Origin: Bacteroidaceae bacterium
Lineage (GTDB): Bacteria > Bacteroidota > Bacteroidia > Bacteroidales > Bacteroidaceae
Direction of reading: 5' to 3'
DNA: 64,000 nucleotides
Assembly (NCBI GenBank): GCA_017557635.1
Contig: JAFYYH010000021.1
Span: forward strand, 236,363-300,362
The position numbers were made by a program, and so were the translations under genes. Below, piece by piece: positions 49,247 to 57,399 of this stretch (positions within the stretch are counted from its first letter, which is position 1; each line of letters opens with the position of its first letter). The notes under the pieces are model-generated. The model worked only from the letters and a program-made list of their open reading frames with translations. It made no database searches and had not been told where the DNA came from.

Positions 49247-49861
49247 ATGACATTCAGCCAGGAAAGTTTTGAGATTTTTGAACGTTCAATTGCCGACTAT
49301 CACAAGACAGACAACGTCGACACTCCTATTGCAAATCCATACAAGGAAAAGAGCATAGAATTCTATCTTTATCTCAAAAACTGGATTGACACTGTACAGT
49401 GGCATCTGGAGGATATTATCCGTGACCCTCAGATTGATCCGGTTCAGGCTCTGGCAATCAAGCGCCGCATTGACCGTTCCAATCAGGACCGTACAGACCT
49501 GGTGGAACTCATAGACAGTTATTTCCTTGAGAAGTTCAGTAAGGTTAAGACCCTTCCTGATGCAACTATAAACACTGAGAGCCCCGCATGGGCTGTTGAC
49601 CGCCTCTCAATCCTGGCGCTCAAGATCTTCCACATGAAGATTGAGGCTGAACGTACCGACACGCCTGCTGATCAGCAGCAGCGCTGCCGTGAGAAACTCT
49701 CTGTTCTTCTGGAGCAGAAGAAGGACCTTTCAGGAGCAATCGACATGCTTCTGGACGATATGGCTGCAGGCCGTAAGTACATGAAAGTCTACAAGCAGAT
49801 GAAGATGTACAACGACCCCTCACTCAACCCTGTTCTCTACGGACAGAATGGATCCAAGTAA
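49247..49861 (+). CDS. DUF4254 protein
   Basis: A 204-residue soluble helical protein matching DUF4254. It has no signal peptide. Recognisable stretches are LYLKNWIDTVQWHLEDIIRD, IKRRIDRSNQDRTDLVE and SPAWAVDRLSILALKIFHM. The function is unknown. It overlaps the following glycosyltransferase gene by 14 bases, and the pairing of DUF4254 with a GT9 enzyme recurs in Bacteroidetes as far as I recall, so a helper role in lipopolysaccharide core assembly is plausible. Confidence 0.82.
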   Translation: MTFSQESFEIFERSIADYHKTDNVDTPIANPYKEKSIEFYLYLKNWIDTVQWHLEDIIRDPQIDPVQALAIKRRIDRSNQDRTDLVELIDSYFLEKFSKVKTLPDATINTESPAWAVDRLSILALKIFHMKIEAERTDTPADQQQRCREKLSVLLEQKKDLSGAIDMLLDDMAAGRKYMKVYKQMKMYNDPSLNPVLYGQNGSK

Positions 49862-50894
49862 AATATCCAAGTACAAGAATATTCTTCTTATCCGCTTCTC
49901 CGCAATAGGAGACGTGGCTATGACCGTACCGGTATTGGAATCGGTCGCAAAGGCATATCCTGACAAGCATTTCACGATGCTTTCAAATGTCCGTTTTGCG
50001 CCCTTCTTTGCTGGAATGCCCGGGAACGTGAGTTTCATCGGTGTTGACCTCAAGAAGGATTACCACGGTTTCGGTGCCATGCTCAAACTGTTCTTCCAGT
50101 TGCGTAAGAGACACTTTGATGCAGTGGCAGACCTTCATGGCGTACTGCGCACCACTGCACTCTCCTTTTTCTTCCGTTCATGCTTTACCAAAGTGAAGCG
50201 TATCGACAAGGATCGCCGTTCCCGCAAACGTCTTACACGCTTCAAGAACAAGGACCTGACACCGCGTCTGACCTCTTTTGACCGTTACCGCATTGTCCTT
50301 GAGAAACTGGGCTTTGGCTTTGACCTGAAGTTCCGTTCCATATTCGGCGATGGAAAGGCCGATTTGTCATCGGTCAAGGGTATAGTTGGCGAGAAGGACT
50401 GCACATGGGTGGGCATTGCTCCCTTTGCCGCACATAAGGGTAAGATCTATCCGTTGTACCTTATGGAGGATGTGGTTTCGCAGATAGACAGTGCATGTCT
50501 GTGCCGTCAGTTCGTGTTTGCTTACGGTAAGGAGCGTTCACTTGTTGAGGAGTGGGCTCAGAAATACCGCTCGGTCGAGATTATCGATCCCCGTCTGGGA
50601 CTTGAGGGTGAACTTGCCCTGATAAGCAATATGGAGGTGATGCTTGGCATGGATTCTTCGAACATGCATCTGGCTTCAATCACCGCTACTCCGGTTGTCT
50701 CCGTCTGGGGTGCCACTCATCCCGCAGCAGGCTTTATGGGCTGGGGACAGAATCCTGATGATTGCATCGGGTTGGATATGCCGTGCCGTCCGTGCTCCAT
50801 ATACGGAAAGAAAGAGTGCATGTACGGTGACTACCGTTGCATGACCGGCATTGATCCGGATAAAGTTTTCGCTAAAGTAAAGGCTTACCTTTAA
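49848..50894 (+). CDS. Family 9 glycosyltransferase (heptosyltransferase-like)
   Basis: A 348-residue GT-B fold enzyme of family GT9. The N-terminus has ILLIRFSAIGDVAMTVPVL, the family hallmark; the C-terminal nucleotide-sugar half has GIAPFAAHKGK, MLGMDSSNMHLASITATPVVSVWGATHP and a Cys-rich CRPCSIYGKKEC. GT9 enzymes add heptose or similar sugars to the inner core of lipopolysaccharide on the cytoplasmic face. The four Cys near the end (CRPC, C, C) are common in the family. It overlaps the convergent WbqC-like gene by 4 bases. Confidence 0.88.
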   Translation: MDPSKISKYKNILLIRFSAIGDVAMTVPVLESVAKAYPDKHFTMLSNVRFAPFFAGMPGNVSFIGVDLKKDYHGFGAMLKLFFQLRKRHFDAVADLHGVLRTTALSFFFRSCFTKVKRIDKDRRSRKRLTRFKNKDLTPRLTSFDRYRIVLEKLGFGFDLKFRSIFGDGKADLSSVKGIVGEKDCTWVGIAPFAAHKGKIYPLYLMEDVVSQIDSACLCRQFVFAYGKERSLVEEWAQKYRSVEIIDPRLGLEGELALISNMEVMLGMDSSNMHLASITATPVVSVWGATHPAAGFMGWGQNPDDCIGLDMPCRPCSIYGKKECMYGDYRCMTGIDPDKVFAKVKAYL

Positions 50895-51493
50895 AGGTAC
50901 AACGGGAATTCAGGTCCCATGTTGAAGAGCAGGTCAACGGCACTCAGGTTGGCCAGAAAACCGTATTTTTCTTTGAATACCTGCCAGTAAGGACGACACT
51001 CCAGGGGTTCGTCGGTTCCTGGATCGGCCATCCGTCTGAGGTCAGTCAGGTTTTCACCGTTTTTACCGTATGATTCCGTCAGTTTTATCGGCCTGTCAAT
51101 ACCTGCCAGTTTCATGATCAGCAGGGTGAGTTCTGTATTGAAATCAATAAGGAACTCATACTTGTTCTCATAGAAGGGACGGAAGTCATCCTGATAGTAC
51201 ATGAAGAAGGGACTGTTCATGTAGGCCGATTCAAGGGCGTTCCAATGCTGACGGCGCCACTCTCCGTGGTCGCTTATACGGACGTCCTTCATAAGCTGCT
51301 TGGGCGATGAACTCTTGACTATGGGAACGGTGAGTACCTGAACTCCTGCTGCAGTGGCTATCCTGCAGCGGTTGCGGTAGGTCTGCTTGCAGTAGTTGTC
51401 ATACTGCTCTATAAGAACATCACCGCCACTGTTGATGGCGGTGAAGAAACTTACGGGTGGCAGGTATGCCGAACTGAGCAGTACGGACTCCAT
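50891..51493 (-). CDS. WbqC-like protein
   Basis: A 200-residue protein of the WbqC family: LLSSAYLPPVSFFTAI, IEQYDNYCKQTYRNRCRI, LTVPIVKSSS and HWNALESAYMNSPFFMYY. Members occur in O-antigen and glycan loci and are thought to act on activated sugars or amino-sugar modification, but no reaction has been shown that I can name. It shares one base with the end of lepB and is last of the dapB-lepB-wbqC operon. Confidence 0.82.
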   Translation of the reverse strand: MESVLLSSAYLPPVSFFTAINSGGDVLIEQYDNYCKQTYRNRCRIATAAGVQVLTVPIVKSSSPKQLMKDVRISDHGEWRRQHWNALESAYMNSPFFMYYQDDFRPFYENKYEFLIDFNTELTLLIMKLAGIDRPIKLTESYGKNGENLTDLRRMADPGTDEPLECRPYWQVFKEKYGFLANLSAVDLLFNMGPEFPLYL

Positions 51494-52944
51494 CAGTTAT
51501 ACTTCTTGACTGAGCGGAACTGTCGGTTCCAACGGATCTTTCCCTTCTGGCCCCATTTCTTGTCCTTGTCAAGTGAGAGCCAGATAAATACCGGACGGCC
51601 TACTATGTGATCCTCTGGTACGAATCCCCAGAATCGGGAATCGGCACTGTTCTGACGGTTGTCGCCCATCATCCAGTAGTAGTCCATCTTAAAGGTGTAA
51701 CTGCTTGCCTTCTGACCGTTGATGAGTATGGTTCCGTTACGCTCAACCTTGAGGTCATTACCCTCATATACCTTTATGATACGCTCGTAGAACGGAAGGT
51801 TCTCAAGATTGATCTCTATTGTGGCACCCTTGGCCGGTATCCAAATGGGACCGTAGTTATCGACAGTCCACTTGGTGTTCTTGTTCTGCGGGAAGAGCCA
51901 CTCCGACTCGGCTACGGAACATTCATAATGCCTGATTTCACTGACAATTCCGGTTTGGCTTGTCAACAATTCCTTGGACTGCTCCGTAAGAGGAATGATG
52001 TGCGTACCGGGTTTGTTGTCCTTGGCTTTCAGATCTTCAAGGCTCAGGTGCATCTTCTCCCTGAGAGATTCAGGTATGGGACGCAGCAGAGTGACTATAT
52101 AGTTGGTCTGAACGGCATCGGGCTGTTTGTTCTGAACGCCGTCAAGCCAGATGATTCCGTCTTTTATCTCAAGTGTCTGACCGGGCAGTCCGACGCAGCG
52201 TTTTACGTAGTTCTCGCGACGGTCAACAGGACGGGCGATTATCTTACCGAACACCTGTTCATTCTGGACTACGTTCTCGCGGCCTACCTTGTAGTAGAAA
52301 TCATATACCCGGCGCTGCTCAAGAGTTGACAGGCTGTCAAGGTTAATATCCTTGCATTTGCTCTTTCCCAACGGATAGACTATCATGCTATAAAAGTCGT
52401 GACTTGACCAGTTGGTATCGGTGACTAAGGTATCACCGGCAGGGTAGTTGAATACTACAATATCATTCAGTTTGACCTTGCCGAATCCCTTGATGCGCTC
52501 GTAGGGCCACTGCGGCTTGTCAAAGTAACTTTTGCCGCCGCCGGGGAATGTGTTCTGGGTGAGCGGCATGGTGAGCGGAGTCATTGGCTTGCGGGGTCCG
52601 TAAGCCACCTTGCTCACGTAAAGATGGTCACCTACAAGAAGTGACTTTTCAAGTGATGAAGAGGGGATGGCGTAGTTCTGAAACAGGTAGATGTTTACAA
52701 AGTAGACTGCAACGAGTGCGAATACGATAGCATCAATCCAGTCCATGATCTGATAGAGGTTCTTGTTCTTGATGTCTTTCCACCATTTCCACTTTATGAT
52801 GTGGGTGGTCAGCGCATCAAAGATGAAGGGTATGAGTATTATTCCCATCCAGCTTCTTACCCATATCAGGAAAAGGATATAAAGAGCCAGGTAGATGCCT
52901 GCCTTTATCCATTCCTTTTTTGTTATCTCGCCAAACTTCTTCAT
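51493..52944 (-). CDS. lepB: Signal peptidase I
   Basis: A 483-residue S26 signal peptidase, which removes signal peptides on the outer face of the inner membrane. Two N-terminal membrane segments (about 14-45 and 69-88) precede the nucleophile, Ser97 in PSSSLEKSLLVGD; the general-base Lys is in ENYVKRCVGLPGQ; the C-terminal box is MMGDNRQNSADSRFWGFV. It is long for the family because of a large extra periplasmic region between the Lys box and the C-terminal box, as is usual in Bacteroidetes. Seven bases after dapB. Confidence 0.92.
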   Translation of the reverse strand: MKKFGEITKKEWIKAGIYLALYILFLIWVRSWMGIILIPFIFDALTTHIIKWKWWKDIKNKNLYQIMDWIDAIVFALVAVYFVNIYLFQNYAIPSSSLEKSLLVGDHLYVSKVAYGPRKPMTPLTMPLTQNTFPGGGKSYFDKPQWPYERIKGFGKVKLNDIVVFNYPAGDTLVTDTNWSSHDFYSMIVYPLGKSKCKDINLDSLSTLEQRRVYDFYYKVGRENVVQNEQVFGKIIARPVDRRENYVKRCVGLPGQTLEIKDGIIWLDGVQNKQPDAVQTNYIVTLLRPIPESLREKMHLSLEDLKAKDNKPGTHIIPLTEQSKELLTSQTGIVSEIRHYECSVAESEWLFPQNKNTKWTVDNYGPIWIPAKGATIEINLENLPFYERIIKVYEGNDLKVERNGTILINGQKASSYTFKMDYYWMMGDNRQNSADSRFWGFVPEDHIVGRPVFIWLSLDKDKKWGQKGKIRWNRQFRSVKKYN

Positions 52945-52951
52945 AGGTTTC

Positions 52952-53713
52952 TTATGAGAGTGAATTCATCAGGTCATCCATGCATAGGAATCCCTTCTTA
53001 TCGGCGGTGAATTCGGCTGCAAGCACTGCGCCCAGAGCCAGACCGCTGCGGTCCTTTGCAAAGTGGATGATCTTTATGAAATCAGCACTTGAATCATAGG
53101 TTATCTCGTGGATGCCGGCAATCTCGCCTTCACGGATGGAGTCGATACGCACGTCAGAGGGTTTGTACTCTGAAGATCCGCTGATGGTTCCGTCGGCATT
53201 GAGTACGGTGCCCTTGCTCCAGCCGGTTTTGCGGTCCAGCTGTGAGATGATACCCTCGGCCAGTGTGATGGCTGTGCCGCTGGGCGCATCCAGCTTGTGG
53301 ATATGGTGAGTCTCGGACATACGTACCTCATACATGGGATAGCCGTTCATAAGCTTGGCAAGGTATGAGTTGACCTTTGAGAACAGGGCCACACCGATGC
53401 TGAAGTTGCTTGACCAGAACAGGGTATTGGAACCGTCCTTGCAGAGATCCTTCATCTCGTCACGGTGCTGCTCCATCCATCCGGTACTGCCGCTTACAAC
53501 CTTTACTCCGGCCTTGAAGCATTTCTGAATGTTTCCGTAAGCCTGGGTGGGTGCGGTGAACTCAATTGCGACATCGGCGTTTCTGAATTCAGGACTGTCA
53601 AAATCCTGAGGGTTGTCAATGTCTATCTTGCATACTACTTCATGACCGCGTGAGAGAGCAATCTTCTCAATCTCGTGGCCCATCTTGCCATAACCTATAA
53701 GTGCTATCTTCAT
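52952..53713 (-). CDS. dapB: 4-hydroxy-tetrahydrodipicolinate reductase
   Basis: A 253-residue NAD(P)H enzyme of lysine and diaminopimelate synthesis. The nucleotide loop is IGYGKMGHEIEK; VVSGSTGW and SSNFSIGVALF follow; the substrate-binding motif is SETHHIHKLDAPSGTAITLAE, split here by residue limits. It leads into lepB and wbqC and is preceded by the PMGGR-repeat protein gene after 17 bases. Confidence 0.94.
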   Translation of the reverse strand: MKIALIGYGKMGHEIEKIALSRGHEVVCKIDIDNPQDFDSPEFRNADVAIEFTAPTQAYGNIQKCFKAGVKVVSGSTGWMEQHRDEMKDLCKDGSNTLFWSSNFSIGVALFSKVNSYLAKLMNGYPMYEVRMSETHHIHKLDAPSGTAITLAEGIISQLDRKTGWSKGTVLNADGTISGSSEYKPSDVRIDSIREGEIAGIHEITYDSSADFIKIIHFAKDRSGLALGAVLAAEFTADKKGFLCMDDLMNSLS

Positions 53714-53730
53714 GTTAGGGTATCTGTTTA

Positions 53731-54285
53731 TCAGAACATGCTCTGTGTGTTCTCCTGAACGTGCTGGAGGATGCTGCTGAATTTGTTGTCAAGTGTTGTT
53801 GCAGAAAGTGTCTTCCAGACCTCATACTGAGGAGCCTCAAGAGCCTTCTTGTAGCGCTTGTCATACTTGGCTATGATCTGGTCATAGGTCTTTCTGGCTG
53901 CTGCGGTGTCAAACTGGACGTTGGTGGGAGTCTCTGCACCCATCATGCCGCCACGGCCACGGAAACCGCCGTTCTGCATCATCTGATATTCTCTGACTGA
54001 CATCTGAAGGTTGCGGCAGATCTCCTCAAACTCCTGTGCATAGAGCTTGACCATCTTATCAAACTGCTTCTCGGTAAGGTCCAGACGGCCAGCTACATCC
54101 TGTATCTTGGCATCTGCGATAGAGTCTGATTCCAACTCATAGAAAGGTTTTTCCATTCCTCCCATGGGACCACCCATAGGACGACCTCCCATAGGACGTC
54201 CACCCATGGGACGACCGCCCATAGGCTGTGCTGATGCTAAAACTGCCACAAGGCATGCTGCGATTGTAAAAAGAAGTTTCTTCAT
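53731..54285 (-). CDS. Secreted protein with PMGGR repeats
   Basis: A 184-residue protein with a signal peptide (cut near ASAQ). The mature start is a run of five-residue units PMGGR (residues about 21-40), then a helical domain (about 50-180) of the Bacteroidetes periplasmic Spy/CpxP-like or DUF4890 kind: DVAGRLDLTEKQFDKMVKLY, YDQIIAKYDKRYKKALEAPQ. A second Gly/Arg-rich spot is GGFRGRGGMMG. CpxP-like proteins bind misfolded proteins or metals; this is only a similarity of form. It starts downstream of an unusual promoter-overlapping inverted repeat. Confidence 0.7.
   Translation of the reverse strand: MKKLLFTIAACLVAVLASAQPMGGRPMGGRPMGGRPMGGPMGGMEKPFYELESDSIADAKIQDVAGRLDLTEKQFDKMVKLYAQEFEEICRNLQMSVREYQMMQNGGFRGRGGMMGAETPTNVQFDTAAARKTYDQIIAKYDKRYKKALEAPQYEVWKTLSATTLDNKFSSILQHVQENTQSMF
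54166..54226 (-). repeat. In-frame 15-base tandem repeat
   Basis: Four to five 15-base units encode PMGGR or PMGG-like pentapeptides in the N-terminal part of the secreted protein. Unit sequences differ only at silent positions. Confidence 0.75.
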
Positions 54286-54325
54286 TGTTTCGTGTTAAAA
54301 ATATTTGGTAGTAAAAGCATTATAG

Positions 54326-54364
54326 CAAAGATACTCTTTCCAGTTATGCGCCGGAAAGAGTATC
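54326..54364. promoter_or_regulatory. Perfect inverted repeat over the PMGGR gene promoter
   Basis: GATACTCTTTCC (54330-54341) and GGAAAGAGTATC (54353-54364) are exact reverse complements around an 11-base loop. On the minus strand the -7 element TATCTTTG (54326-54333) lies at the downstream edge of the repeat, and TTTC sits at about the -33 position. The repeat may therefore be an operator for the PMGGR gene, the terminator of pckA upstream (only a weak T-run), or both. Confidence 0.6.
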
Positions 54365-54387
54365 TCTAATATGTTAAGATCTAAAGA

Positions 54388-56001
54388 TTAGAGCTTGGGA
54401 CCGGCAGCAACGAGAGCCTTACCAGCCTCATTACCCTCATACTTCTTGAAGTTCTTGATGAAGCGGCCAGCCAGATCCTTAGCCTTCTCCTCCCACTCTG
54501 AAGCGTTAGCGTAAGTGTCGCGAGGATCAAGGATTGCAGGATTTACGTTAGGCAGAGCTGTGGGAACCTCAAAGTCGAAGTACGGGATCTTCTTGGTCTG
54601 AGCCTTCAGGATGCTGCCATCCAGAATAGCGTCGATGATACCACGTGTATCAGGAATTGAGATACGCTTGCCAGTTCCGTTCCAACCGGTGTTAACCAGG
54701 TAAGCCTTGGCACCGCTCTTCTCCATCTTCTTAACCAGCTCCTCAGCATACTTGGTAGGATGCAGCTCGAGGAATGCCTGGCCGAAGCAAGCTGAGAATG
54801 TGGGAGTGGGCTCAGTGATGCCGCGCTCTGTACCAGCCAGCTTAGCGGTGAAACCTGACAGGAAGTAGTACTTGGTCTGCTCGGGAGTCAGGATTGATAC
54901 GGGAGGCAGAACGCCGAATGCATCGGCTGACAGGAAGATTACGTTCTTAGCGTCAGGACCTGCACTCTTGCCGTTTACCTTCTGAGCGATCTTCTCGATG
55001 TGGTCAATAGGATATGATACGCGGGTGTTCTCGGTAACGCTCTTGTCAGCGAAATCGATCTTACCGTTCTTGTCAACTGTTACGTTCTCCAGCAGAGCGT
55101 TGCGCTTGATGGCACCGTAGATGTCGGGCTCGTTCTCCTTGCTCAGGTTGATAACCTTAGCGTAGCAGCCGCCCTCCAGGTTGAATACGCCCTCATCGTC
55201 CCATCCGTGCTCGTCATCACCGATAAGCAGACGCTTGGGATCTGTTGAAAGGGTGGTCTTACCTGTACCTGACAGACCGAAGAATATAGCGGTGTTCTTA
55301 CCCTGCATATCAGTGTTGGCTGAGCAGTGCATTGAAGCGATACCCTGCAGAGGCAGATAGTAGTTCTGCATTGAGAACATACCCTTCTTCATCTCACCAC
55401 CGTACCAGGTGTTGATGATAACCTGCTCGCGGCTTGTGGTATTGAAAGCAACGCAAGTCTCTGAGTTCAGACCCAGCTCCTTGTAGTTCTCAACCTTAGC
55501 CTTAGAAGCGTTATAGATAACGAAGTTGGGCTGGAACTTCTCAAGCTCCTCAGCGGTGGGCTGGATGAACATGTTCTTTACGAAGTGTGCCTGCCATGCA
55601 ACCTCAACGATGAAGCGAACGGCAAGACGGGTAGCCTCGTTAGCGCCGCAGAAAGCGTCAACTACATAGAGCTCCTTGTTTGAAAGCTCCTTGATGGCAA
55701 TCTCCTTAACCTTTGCCCAAACCTCCTCAGACATGGGGTGGTTGTCGTTCTTGTACTCCTCAGTGGTCCACCATACCTTATCCTGGCTCTGTGCATCCTT
55801 TACGATGTACTTGTCCTTAGGTGAACGGCCGGTATAGATACCAGTCATTACGTTAACAGCGTTGAGCTCGGTGTTTACACCCTTGTCAAAGCCCTCGAGA
55901 CCGGCTTTTGTCTCCTCTTTGAAGAGCTCCTCATAAGAAGGATTGTGTGCGATCACGGTTGAACCGTTGATTCCGTACTTGCTTAAATCGATTTTTGCCA
56001 T
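54388..56001 (-). CDS. pckA: Phosphoenolpyruvate carboxykinase (ATP)
   Basis: A 537-residue ATP-type PEPCK. In gut Bacteroidetes it fixes CO2 onto phosphoenolpyruvate to make oxaloacetate on the way to succinate. The P-loop is [12 protein letters not shown], the metal site has [21 protein letters not shown], and the start has the usual LSKYGI. Monocistronic, with its own promoter. Codon use is strongly biased, suggesting high expression. Confidence 0.96.
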   Translation of the reverse strand: MAKIDLSKYGINGSTVIAHNPSYEELFKEETKAGLEGFDKGVNTELNAVNVMTGIYTGRSPKDKYIVKDAQSQDKVWWTTEEYKNDNHPMSEEVWAKVKEIAIKELSNKELYVVDAFCGANEATRLAVRFIVEVAWQAHFVKNMFIQPTAEELEKFQPNFVIYNASKAKVENYKELGLNSETCVAFNTTSREQVIINTWYGGEMKKGMFSMQNYYLPLQGIASMHCSANTDMQGKNTAIFFGLSGTGKTTLSTDPKRLLIGDDEHGWDDEGVFNLEGGCYAKVINLSKENEPDIYGAIKRNALLENVTVDKNGKIDFADKSVTENTRVSYPIDHIEKIAQKVNGKSAGPDAKNVIFLSADAFGVLPPVSILTPEQTKYYFLSGFTAKLAGTERGITEPTPTFSACFGQAFLELHPTKYAEELVKKMEKSGAKAYLVNTGWNGTGKRISIPDTRGIIDAILDGSILKAQTKKIPYFDFEVPTALPNVNPAILDPRDTYANASEWEEKAKDLAGRFIKNFKKYEGNEAGKALVAAGPKL

Positions 56002-56065
56002 TGTTTTATATAGTTAGATTGTTATTAAACTTTCTGTTTGGGAATGCTCACTTGTAAACCGGCTA

Positions 56066-56073
56066 CAAAAGTA
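56066..56073 (-). promoter_or_regulatory. -7 element of pckA
   Basis: TACTTTTG on the minus strand, 65 bases before the pckA ATG, with a T-run (TTTTT) 20 bases further upstream in the -33 position. Confidence 0.5.
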
Positions 56074-56168
56074 ACTCCTTTTTAAGGGATGGAAAAATCG
56101 GGAAAGCCTTTTTGCTCACACGCGCACAATATTTAATATTTTGTAACATAAGTGCTTTCCGCAGATAG

Positions 56169-56199
56169 CAAAAAATAGGGCCGGAATTGTTCCGACCCT
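56169..56199 (-). terminator. Rho-independent terminator after the esterase operon
   Basis: Minus-strand stem AGGGTCGGAA/TTCCGGCCCT (56177-56186 with 56190-56199, one G-U pair), followed on that strand by ATTTTTT. Confidence 0.85.
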
Positions 56200-56223
56200 C
56201 AATTTTGCTGGTTAATTGTCTGC

Positions 56224-57399
56224 TTATTTCCACTTGTAGTTGTTGCGCCAGAGGCCGGGCAGGAAGTGGTAGTAGAGCAGATGACGCCAGGTTACCAGGT
56301 CGTGGGCTCCGGGAGCGTCGTCGTCATACTCATGCTCAACGCCAAGCTCGGTGAGCTGGTTGTGCAGGGTGGTGTGACGGCCCATCATGCCGGTCTCATA
56401 CTGACCACCGCCTACAAAGAGGTAGTCAATCTTCTTGTTTACATCGGGCTCCTTGATTGCGGGAGTCTCGTCAAGACCGATGGCTGCACTCAGAAGACCG
56501 GCCGATCCGAATACGTCCAGGTTTCTGAATACCACGTACTGTGTCATACGGCCACCCATTGACAGACCGCTCAGAGCGCGTGCGTGCTTGTCCTTGATGC
56601 AGCTGTAGTGTGACTCCACGAACGGGATGATGTTGTCAATAAGGTCCCTCTCAATCATGGGGAATGCCAGCTCGGTATGCTGCGGATGGCTGCGGGTTAC
56701 CATCTGGTCATTGGGGAATACCACGATCATCTCCTTGGCCTTGCCCTCGGCAATCACGTTGTCCAGTATCCAGTTGGCGCGTCCGTGCATGATCCATGTC
56801 TCGGTCAGGTCACCTGATCCGCCCATCAGATAGAGTACCGGGTACTTTTTCTTGGGGTTGTAGTTAGCCGGGGTATAGACAATCAAATCCCTGAGACCGT
56901 TTGTCACATTTGAATAATAGTAATGTGTGGTCCATGAACCGTGCGGTACATCGGGCTTGGGATCATACCATGCGGGCTCGTCACCGTGAACAAAGAGCAT
57001 GCTGAATGAAGGCATGGCTGCATGTCCGGTAAACTGGTTGTTGGCATCGATGTTCTGTACTCCGTCAATGATGATGTAATACAGGTAAATCTCAGGAGCC
57101 AGTGGGCCGATGGTCAGTTCCCAGACTCCGTTATCGCCCTTGGTAAAGTTGGGGCGCTGGCGGTTATTGCCAACGAACATTGAACCTGTCAGCTGAACGG
57201 TCTTGGCGTTGGGAGCGTTGACGCGGAATGTTACCGTATGGTCATCATGCACCTCAGGTGACAGTACCCGGGCGTTATAGGGAAGTATGCCCTCAGGCTC
57301 GGTGCGCTGAGGGTCATACTGTATGTTCACTCTTGACTGCTGTGCCATCAGGGGCAGAGCGGCCAACAACAATGCGGAAAGAAAAAGTGAGCGTTTCAT
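56224..57399 (-). CDS. Secreted carbohydrate esterase, CE1-like
   Basis: A 391-residue protein: signal peptide (to LMAQ), an N-terminal Ig-like/CBM48-type beta domain (about 45-125: VTFRVNAPNAKTVQLTGSM, GVWELTIGPLAPEIYLYYI) and an esterase-D type alpha/beta hydrolase (about 150-391) with nucleophile Ser in SGLSMGGRMTQY and His in GAHDLVTWRH. This is the arrangement of xylan-active acetyl or feruloyl esterases. The start ATG shares one base with the stop of the larger esterase, so both are translated from one mRNA. Confidence 0.88.
   Translation of the reverse strand: MKRSLFLSALLLAALPLMAQQSRVNIQYDPQRTEPEGILPYNARVLSPEVHDDHTVTFRVNAPNAKTVQLTGSMFVGNNRQRPNFTKGDNGVWELTIGPLAPEIYLYYIIIDGVQNIDANNQFTGHAAMPSFSMLFVHGDEPAWYDPKPDVPHGSWTTHYYYSNVTNGLRDLIVYTPANYNPKKKYPVLYLMGGSGDLTETWIMHGRANWILDNVIAEGKAKEMIVVFPNDQMVTRSHPQHTELAFPMIERDLIDNIIPFVESHYSCIKDKHARALSGLSMGGRMTQYVVFRNLDVFGSAGLLSAAIGLDETPAIKEPDVNKKIDYLFVGGGQYETGMMGRHTTLHNQLTELGVEHEYDDDAPGAHDLVTWRHLLYYHFLPGLWRNNYKWK

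Noticed and set aside
51607..52329. 240-codon open frame opposite lepB
   Set aside because: Antisense shadow; the lepB strand carries all signal peptidase motifs.
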